Part shown: positions 58,460 to 64,000 of the stretch, one piece after another | How the letters are laid out: each line of letters begins with the position of its first letter | Position numbering within the stretch: position 1 is the first letter of the stretch | Source of the DNA: Mesorhizobium australicum WSM2073 | Lineage (GTDB): Bacteria; Pseudomonadota; Alphaproteobacteria; Rhizobiales; Rhizobiaceae | Reading direction: 5' to 3' | NCBI RefSeq assembly: GCF_000230995.2 | Contig: NC_019973.1 | Location: 1 to 64,000, forward strand | DNA: 64,000 nt | Notes under the pieces: generated by a model | The model's database searches: none | Told to the model about the DNA's origin: nothing | Seen by the model: only the letters and a program-made list of their open reading frames with translations | Program-made: the position numbers and the translations under genes

Positions 58460-59737
58460 CTATTTCAGCGCCGCGACGAGGCCGGCATCGGGAAAACAGG
58501 TGGCGGCCTGGCCATTCTTTTCCTGCCATCTACCGATCGAGCGGCGGGTCTTGAAGCCAGGCAGGCCGTCGGCGCTGCCGACATCGTAGCCCTTGGCTTC
58601 CAAGGCACGCTGCAGGGCGGCGATATCGGACCGGTGGAGATCGCCGACCGGACCCCAGCCACCGGTAAAATTCTGATCGCCATGGGCGATGCGGTCGGCG
58701 CCATGGCCGATGAACAGCGCATAGAGGTCGCTGGTGTTGTATTCCTTCAGCACGTAGAAATTGGGGGTCGCGATGAAGGCCGGACCGCTGCGCCCGGCCG
58801 GCATCAGCAGGAAACCTTCCGCCTTCAGCTCGCTTGCCGGGAACGCCTTGCCGCCGACGCGCTCGACGCCCATGGCAGCCCATTGTGCAATCTTTTTGCC
58901 TTGGTCCGGGCCCTCCAGCGAACAGGAGACGCTCTGGGGCACCATCACCTCGAAACCCCAGCTGCGTCCCCTCACCCAGCCGTAGTGGACAAGATAATTG
59001 GCGATCGAGGCCAGCACATCGGGCGTCGAATTCCAGATGTCGACGCGGCCGTCGCCGTCGAAATCGACGGCATGCTTGAGCAACGAGGTCGGCATGAATT
59101 GCGGCTGGCCGAGCGCGCCGGCCCAGGACGATTTCATCGCGCCGACCGGCGCCAGCCCACGCTCGACGATTTCCAGCGCCGCCAGCAGTTCTGTGCGGAA
59201 GAAATCCTTTTTCGTCGACATGAATGCCTTGGTGCCCAGCACCTCGAAGGCGTCGTAGGGCATCTTCGCCGCGCCGAAGCCGGTTTCGCGGCCCCAGATC
59301 GCCAGAAGGATTTCGCCCGGCACGCCATAGCGCTTCTCGATCGAGGCAAGCGTGCGGGCGTTGGCGGCTTCGCGGGCGCGTCCACCCGATGTCACCGCAC
59401 GAACCGTCTTCTCGGCGAAATAGGCGCCGGGCGATCCGAACTCGGCCTGATGCTGCTTCTGCGGCGTCTTCGGCTTCTCGCCCGGCATGACAAGGTCGGG
59501 GAGTTTGAGGTTCGGCTTCACGCCGCTGAAGGCGGCGTCGAAGGTGTTTTTGGAAATGCCTTTGGTTTTGGCTTCCGGCCAGAGGTCGTTTTGCAGCCAG
59601 GCGCGGAACTGGTCGTCAATGGGGGCGGCGTGGGTGGGGACGGTGAGGACCATCCCCACTAGAGCAGCCAGAAAAAATGCAAGGCTGAATTTGCGAAAGT
59701 CGCGTTCCGTCGCACCCCCCTCTGTCCTGCCGGACAT
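58460..59737 (-). CDS. Lytic murein transglycosylase, MltB type
   Basis: A 425-residue exported enzyme that cleaves peptidoglycan between MurNAc and GlcNAc. After a signal peptide (hydrophobic core about 17-33, cleavage near THA/A at 37-38) comes the SLT_2 domain with catalytic Glu151 in IWGRETGFG and the ALGQPQFMPTS motif, and then a C-terminal peptidoglycan-binding domain (DIAALQRALEAKGYDVGSADGLPGFKTRRSI). The only start codon upstream of the signal peptide hydrophobic core that gives normal length is the ATG at 59737, which lies inside the palindromic repeat at 59712-59871. The repeat also provides a GGGGGAG ribosome-site-like stretch. Confidence 0.88.
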   Translation of the reverse strand: MSGRTEGGATERDFRKFSLAFFLAALVGMVLTVPTHAAPIDDQFRAWLQNDLWPEAKTKGISKNTFDAAFSGVKPNLKLPDLVMPGEKPKTPQKQHQAEFGSPGAYFAEKTVRAVTSGGRAREAANARTLASIEKRYGVPGEILLAIWGRETGFGAAKMPYDAFEVLGTKAFMSTKKDFFRTELLAALEIVERGLAPVGAMKSSWAGALGQPQFMPTSLLKHAVDFDGDGRVDIWNSTPDVLASIANYLVHYGWVRGRSWGFEVMVPQSVSCSLEGPDQGKKIAQWAAMGVERVGGKAFPASELKAEGFLLMPAGRSGPAFIATPNFYVLKEYNTSDLYALFIGHGADRIAHGDQNFTGGWGPVGDLHRSDIAALQRALEAKGYDVGSADGLPGFKTRRSIGRWQEKNGQAATCFPDAGLVAALK

Positions 59738-59871
59738 CTCCCCCGCAAGGGGGGAGATCGGCTGTCGGCTCGGCTTTCGCCAATCACCAACGTTGAAAGG
59801 AGTTCGCCGACGCCGAAGCTGCCAATCTCCCCCCTTGCGGGGGAGATGTCCGGCAGGACAGAGGGGGGTGC
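59712..59871. repeat. Perfect 47-bp inverted repeat (palindromic repeat E)
   Basis: Arms 59712-59758 and 59825-59871 are exact inverted copies over all 47 bases, with a 66-base spacer. Each arm also contains a nested hairpin (ATCTCCCCCGC paired with GGGGGGAGAT around a short loop). The left arm contains the apparent start codon of the transglycosylase gene at 59735-59737. The other arm ends about 54 bases from the recR stop codon. Confidence 0.9.
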
Positions 59872-59925
59872 CTGGCACAGACAGGTGAATGACGGCCATA
59901 GAATGCACCTTCCCCACCAATAACG

Positions 59926-60531
59926 TCAAAACGCCGTCCTGGACCGCAGCGCCGCGGCAAGCGTTCCCTCGTCGAGATAGTCGAGTTCGCCACCGACCGG
60001 CACGCCATGAGCCAGCCGTGTTATCTTCACCTCGAAACCGGACAATTGATCGGTCAGGTAATGCGCCGTGGTCTGGCCCTCGACCGTCGCGTTGACGGCG
60101 AGGATGATTTCCTTGATTTCGCCGCCGGCGACGCGATCGATCAGCGAGCGGATGTTGAGCTGGTCCGGGCCGATGCCGTCGAGCGGCGACAGCGTGCCGC
60201 CGAGCACATGGTAGCGCACGTTCATCGCCGCCGCCCGCTCCAGCGCCCAGAGATCAGAGACGTCCTCGACGATGATCAGGGTGGCGGCATCGCGGCGTGG
60301 GTCCGTGCAGATCATGCAGGGGTCCGAGGTGTCGACATTGCCGCAGGTCGAGCAGATGCGCACCTTGTCGGCGGCCTCGCCCATGGCGGCGGCCAGCGGC
60401 GAGAGCAGCTGTTCCTTCTTCTTAATCAGGTGCAGCGCGGCGCGCCTGGCCGAACGGGGGCCAAGCCCCGGCACCTTGGCCAGGAGCTGGATCAGGCGTT
60501 CGATCTCGGGACCGGCGATTCGCTTGGACAT
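59926..60531 (-). CDS. recR: Recombination protein RecR
   Basis: RecR works with RecF and RecO to load RecA at gaps. The 201-residue protein has the N-terminal helix-hairpin-helix ([18 protein letters not shown]), a four-Cys zinc finger (Cys60, 63, 72 and 75) and a Toprim domain with [13 protein letters not shown] and the C-terminal [21 protein letters not shown] signature. Its usual neighbours dnaX and ybaB are further downstream on the window, separated by two extra genes. Confidence 0.96.
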   Translation of the reverse strand: MSKRIAGPEIERLIQLLAKVPGLGPRSARRAALHLIKKKEQLLSPLAAAMGEAADKVRICSTCGNVDTSDPCMICTDPRRDAATLIIVEDVSDLWALERAAAMNVRYHVLGGTLSPLDGIGPDQLNIRSLIDRVAGGEIKEIILAVNATVEGQTTAHYLTDQLSGFEVKITRLAHGVPVGGELDYLDEGTLAAALRSRTAF

Positions 60532-60609
60532 CGCTCTGATCTAGGATTTTTCAGAGCGCTTTGAAACATCCCCCGTCGACGCACGGTTCGCCATGCTGCC
60601 ATGCGAGAA

Positions 60610-61617
60610 TTAGTTTGTTTCGAGCGGGCGGCCCTGGCTGACAATCATCGCGCCTATGGCATCGGTGTTTTCAGGCGTCGACTGGAATCCCATCGAGGCT
60701 TCCTGTGGAGCGTCCTGGATCGAGGAGATGACCCGTTTGTTCGAGGTTCCGCTGTTCAGGGTTCCGCCAAAACGGGCGGCATCCGGCTCTTCCATCGGCT
60801 CCTGCATGGCAACTTCCACCGGCTTCGCCGAGACCCGCGCGGATTTTGCCGTCGGCGCCGCGGCTGCGGTCAGATAGGTCTGCTGCGCGGGGGCGGTACG
60901 GACGGGCTCCGGCTTGGCCGCCGGTTCCGCCGCGGCGGTCATGTAGACTTGCTGGGCTGGAGCGTTGCGAACTGATGCCTTGGCCGGGCGCACTGTCTCG
61001 ATGGATGCGACCCGTGTCGCGGGTACCCCCGGCAACGCCGCCGGCTGCTCGGCCGAGGCAATCATCGGCTCATCCGGCAGCGGCTGCCAGTTGCGGCCGC
61101 GCTTCTCGTAGAAGGCGTTGCCGCCGGCTACCATGGTGTAGTGCATGTTCTTGTAGGGGAAGCGCAGGCCGGCGGTGTGGAAATACATCGTGTTCTTGAG
61201 CTTGGTCTTGCGCTCGCCCTTGAGCACGGCGTCGGCGGCCTCTTCGACATCGGGCATTGCGCGCGAATTCATCGATCTGGTCATGACGCCCGGCGCGAAT
61301 TGCCCGGGCTCACCGACCACTTGGCAGATGGTGCTGCCATGGTTGCCCGAGCGCAGCCGGTTCATCACCACCGTGCCGACCGCGATCATGCCGTCGCGGC
61401 TCGACCGGTTGGATTCGAAGAACATCGCCCGTTCCAGGCATTCCCTGTCCTTCGGCGTGTGACTGTAGGCGCGCGAACTCAGAAAGCTCGGCGTGATGGC
61501 GTCGGTCAGGCTGGCGACGGACATGCCGTGCGAGGTTGTCTGGCTGCAAGCGGCCAAGAAAAGGGGAGACGTAATGACGCCGAGCAACAGCGGCGTCTTC
61601 CATCGCATCGCGATCAA
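60610..61617 (-). CDS. Cell-wall hydrolase lipoprotein (SleB-like, Hydrolase_2)
   Basis: A 335-residue predicted lipoprotein (lipobox LAAC, Cys24). The Hydrolase_2 domain lies at about 55-180, with the likely catalytic Glu68 in ERAMFFESNR and the sequence GMIAVGTVVMNRL typical of SleB/CwlJ-type enzymes. The C-terminal third is a low-complexity region rich in Ala, Pro and Val with two repeats (VRNAPAQQVYMTAAA and VRTAPAQQTYLTAAA). The start is a TTG at 61617 with GAGAGGG upstream, or an ATG at 61608. A role in peptidoglycan remodelling is inferred from the family. Confidence 0.82.
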   Translation of the reverse strand: MIAMRWKTPLLLGVITSPLFLAACSQTTSHGMSVASLTDAITPSFLSSRAYSHTPKDRECLERAMFFESNRSSRDGMIAVGTVVMNRLRSGNHGSTICQVVGEPGQFAPGVMTRSMNSRAMPDVEEAADAVLKGERKTKLKNTMYFHTAGLRFPYKNMHYTMVAGGNAFYEKRGRNWQPLPDEPMIASAEQPAALPGVPATRVASIETVRPAKASVRNAPAQQVYMTAAAEPAAKPEPVRTAPAQQTYLTAAAAPTAKSARVSAKPVEVAMQEPMEEPDAARFGGTLNSGTSNKRVISSIQDAPQEASMGFQSTPENTDAIGAMIVSQGRPLETN

Positions 61618-61868
61618 CAGGTAACCCTCTCACTTCAACGCCCGCCCCCAGGCTGCGGCAAGAATGAGACACTTTCGGGCAAAATGATGGCCAAAACGTT
61701 ATTAACGGCATACTGTTGCCGAATTGACACAAAATCGAGGCTTTCCAGATAGATCGAGCCATCGTTTCACATGGATGATGACCGTTCTCTCTTCGTTTTG
61801 CCGCAATTCCCTTGGGGAAACGCCAAGTGCTTTTCCCGGCAAGACCGCGCCATGCGTTCCAAAACGGC
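61618..61868. other. Gap upstream of the hydrolase gene
   Basis: A 251-base stretch without a convincing gene on either strand. It should contain the hydrolase promoter. No clear terminator, repeat or operator is visible. Confidence 0.5.
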
Positions 61869-62276
61869 CTATTGCCCGGCGGCGATTGCTGTCGGCCGGC
61901 CGGGCTCGATCTCTTCGATCTTCTCTGAAAACAGGCCGCGCCTGAGAAACAGCGCCCGCGCCTCCCTGGCCGTCGGCGCGATCTTGCCCGGCCAGTCGCT
62001 GTCGATGAACTCGGCCTTGGTGAAATCAGGATTTGTTTCGGAGGCCGCCTCCAGGAATTCGGCGATTTCCAGCACGATCGCGCGTTCGTCCCTTGAAAGC
62101 GCCGACGTGCCGGCCTCGATCGACGGCCGATGCACGAAATCCTCGAACAGGTTGAAGTAGCCCTTGATGCCGACGAGATCGACACCGGCGTCGCAATCGG
62201 CGAGGATTTCCAGAATCTCGTAGATCCTGTTGCGGATACGCTGCTCGATTAGTCTTTCGGACGGCTCGTCGATCAT
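61869..62276 (-). CDS. Hypothetical protein, acidic and helical
   Basis: A 135-residue protein that I cannot place in a family. It is acidic and mostly helical by pattern, with an opening SERLIEQRIRNRIYEILEIL that could form a coiled helix, GYFNLFEDFVHRP in the middle, and DERAIVLEIAEFLEAA. There is no signal peptide or membrane segment. It lies between the YbaB gene and the cell-wall hydrolase on the same strand. Codon use matches its neighbours. Confidence 0.6.
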   Translation of the reverse strand: MIDEPSERLIEQRIRNRIYEILEILADCDAGVDLVGIKGYFNLFEDFVHRPSIEAGTSALSRDERAIVLEIAEFLEAASETNPDFTKAEFIDSDWPGKIAPTAREARALFLRRGLFSEKIEEIEPGRPTAIAAGQ

Positions 62277-62359
62277 GGGCGCCGGTCTCTGCTTTCATGC
62301 ATATCGTTGCCTGCCCACCCTCAGGGTCGAGCCCGTGGGCATGCTTTGGGCGACGTGCA

Positions 62360-62683
62360 TCAGAAAGGCAGTTTCATTCCCGGGGGAATGGGCAGGCCGG
62401 CGGTCAGCGCCTTGGTCTTTTCCTGCATGATCTGCTCGACCTTGGCCTTGGCGTCATTGTGCGCGGCAAGAATCAAATCCTCGAGGATTTCGACGTCGTC
62501 CTCCTTGAACAAGGACGGGTCGATCTTCAGCGACTTGATATCGAATTTTCCGCTCAGCGTGACGCTGACCAGGCCGCCGCCAGCCTGGCCGAGGGCTTCG
62601 ACCGTCGCAATCTCATCCTGCATGGCCTGGAACTTGGCCTGCATTTCCTTCGCCTTGCCCATCAGGCCGAGAAGATCTTTCAT
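62360..62683 (-). CDS. YbaB/EbfC-family nucleoid-associated protein
   Basis: A small (107 residues) dimeric DNA-binding protein that coats DNA in other bacteria. The family pattern is clear: [25 protein letters not shown] at the N-terminus, [24 protein letters not shown] in the middle and [21 protein letters not shown] at the end. It lies 31 bases after dnaX, the universal arrangement. Confidence 0.94.
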   Translation of the reverse strand: MKDLLGLMGKAKEMQAKFQAMQDEIATVEALGQAGGGLVSVTLSGKFDIKSLKIDPSLFKEDDVEILEDLILAAHNDAKAKVEQIMQEKTKALTAGLPIPPGMKLPF

Positions 62684-62714
62684 GGTCCGATCCTTTGCGG
62701 ATTAGTGCTGGATA

Positions 62715-64000
62715 TCAGGGTTCGTCGTCATCGGCCGGCGGCTCGACCGGCATTTCGGCCTCGCTCGCGTCGGCGTCGGGCGTGTCGGGAATGCGCACAT
62801 CGATGATCTTGGCGCCGGGAAAGCGGGCCAGGATGGAGGCCACGGTCGGGTCGTTCCTGGCATCGAGGAAAGCGTTTTCACGCTTCGTCGATTCCATCTC
62901 GGCCAGCGTCTGGCCGCCCTCCTCCTTCGACAGCGACACCAGCCAGTGGCGGCCGGTCCAGGCGCGCAGCTTGGTCGTCAGGTCGTTGAGCAGCATCTTG
63001 GGCGCATCGTCGGTCAGGCTTACGTCGATGCGGCCCGGTTCGATGCGCACAAGACGAATGCAGCTCTTGATCAGCACCTTGAAGGCGATGTCGCGTTTCG
63101 CGTCGGCAAGGGCAACGATGTCGGCCAGCGATTTCAGCGGTACGGTTTGCACCTCCGGCGCCGGTTGCGGAGGCGCGACGAAGGCAGTCGGAGTAGGCGT
63201 GGCCTCGACCAGCCGCATGGTCTGCGCGCCGCCCGAGCCGCCAGGCATGCGCGCCTGCGCCACGGCGCTGGCGCCATTGCCGGGATTCACGGGGCCGGGG
63301 CTCATCGGCGCGCCGTTCGGGCGCGGCGCGGCGCCAGTTGCCGAGGCGCCGCTCTCCAGCGATCTCAGCGCCTCGTCCAATGTCGGGAGGTCGGCGGCAT
63401 GCGCCAGCCGGATCAACACCATTTCGGCGGCACTGACCGGCCTGTTGGAGGACTGCACCTCGGGAATGCCCTTGAGCAGCATCTGCCAGGTCCGCGACAG
63501 CACCCTGACCGACAACGCCCGGGCGAAATCGGCACCGCGCTGACGCTCGTCCTGCGACAGCGAGGCATCGTCCATCGCGGTCGGCACGAAGCGCAGTCTG
63601 GTGACGAGATGGTTGAACTCGGCAAGATCGGTGAGCACGGCGGCCGGATCGGCGCCGGTATCGTATTGCGCGCGAAACTCCCCAAGCGCTGCCGCCACAT
63701 CGCCCTTCATCACATGTTCGAACAGATCGACGATACGGGCGCGGTCGGCCAGCCCCAGCATGGCGCGCACGGCCTCGGCGCTGACCGAGCCGGCGCCATG
63801 GGCGATCGCCTGGTCGAGAATGGAGAGCGAATCGCGGGCGGAACCTTCCGCCGCGCGCGCGATCATCGCCAGCGCGTCGTCGTCGACCGAAATGCCTTCC
63901 TTGCCGGCGATCGAGGAGAGATGCGAGACGAGCGCGCCGGCGTCGATGCGCCTCAGGTCGAATCGCTGGCAGCGCGACAGGACGGTGATCGGAACCTTGC
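62715..64000 (-). CDS. dnaX: DNA polymerase III gamma/tau subunit, 5' end missing from window
   Basis: Only the C-terminal part is present; the frame runs without a stop to the edge at 64000. The visible part contains the end of the AAA+ clamp-loader core (CQRFDLRRIDAG, ARAAEGSARDSLSILDQAI), the oligomerisation domain and a long tail. A Pro/Ala/Gly-rich linker is followed by a C-terminal domain with LRAWTGRHWLVSLSKEEGG, the tau domain that contacts the polymerase. I see no slippery A-run for frameshifting in this part. The ybaB gene follows closely. Confidence 0.95.
   Translation of the reverse strand, partial: KVPITVLSRCQRFDLRRIDAGALVSHLSSIAGKEGISVDDDALAMIARAAEGSARDSLSILDQAIAHGAGSVSAEAVRAMLGLADRARIVDLFEHVMKGDVAAALGEFRAQYDTGADPAAVLTDLAEFNHLVTRLRFVPTAMDDASLSQDERQRGADFARALSVRVLSRTWQMLLKGIPEVQSSNRPVSAAEMVLIRLAHAADLPTLDEALRSLESGASATGAAPRPNGAPMSPGPVNPGNGASAVAQARMPGGSGGAQTMRLVEATPTPTAFVAPPQPAPEVQTVPLKSLADIVALADAKRDIAFKVLIKSCIRLVRIEPGRIDVSLTDDAPKMLLNDLTTKLRAWTGRHWLVSLSKEEGGQTLAEMESTKRENAFLDARNDPTVASILARFPGAKIIDVRIPDTPDADASEAEMPVEPPADDDEP

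Noticed and set aside
59738..59929. An extended N-terminus for the transglycosylase through the whole repeat
   Set aside because: The translation would run across both repeat arms and their spacer before the signal peptide, which no exported protein of this family has.

Overview
The window looks like a piece of the main chromosome of a Rhizobiales alphaproteobacterium, most likely Mesorhizobium or a near relative. I base this on the GC-rich coding sequence, the order irr-fabA-fabB-fabI, the order miaB-phoH-ybeY-corC-lnt-praR-metK-trmB, a YlxR/L7Ae fusion beside nusA, an Irr-type iron operator, and several GC-rich palindromic intergenic repeats of the kind common in rhizobia. No database search was possible, so the genus is an inference. 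I saw no rRNA, tRNA, CRISPR array, prophage or insertion sequence.

Layout. 1-5.0 kb: dnaA, dnaN and recF, with DnaA-box-like sites upstream. 4.7-8.1 kb: a MoeB/ThiF-like enzyme, an acetyltransferase, a 2-hydroxyacid dehydrogenase, an exported SH3 protein and a DUF4260 membrane protein. 8.1-11.4 kb: the iron regulator irr, divergent from fabA-fabB-fabI. 11.5-18.3 kb: a GGDEF/EAL protein with a degenerate GGDEF motif, an RsmC-like methyltransferase, rpsO-pnp and corA. 18.3-25.5 kb: the rimP-nusA-ylxR-infB-rbfA-truB operon, with a promoter followed by a terminator-like hairpin in its leader. 25.7-37.2 kb: a mostly co-directional housekeeping run from tsaB to trmB.

37.3-45.2 kb is the most interesting part. 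A minus-strand set encodes an imelysin, bacterioferritin-associated ferredoxin (bfd), bacterioferritin (bfr), a di-haem oxidoreductase (DUF1111), a second imelysin that lacks the conserved His of the family motif, and a Tat-exported DUF1513 protein. A perfect 19-bp palindrome matching the Irr box overlaps its predicted promoter. A NAD(P)H-dependent FAD ferredoxin reductase is transcribed divergently from the same region. I read this as a candidate Irr-controlled system linking envelope iron handling with storage in, and reductive release from, bacterioferritin. The irr gene itself lies about 35 kb away in the same window.

45.2-52.7 kb: a parDE toxin-antitoxin pair whose toxin gene carries an in-frame amber stop, a GABA-type aminotransferase, and an RND efflux system with two lipoprotein adaptors. 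52.7-58.2 kb: a five-gene dipeptide-type ABC transporter split by a palindromic repeat. 58.4-64.0 kb: a lytic transglycosylase whose apparent start codon lies inside a perfect 47-bp inverted repeat, then recR, a cell-wall hydrolase, a small unknown protein, a YbaB/EbfC protein and the 3' part of dnaX, which is cut by the window edge.
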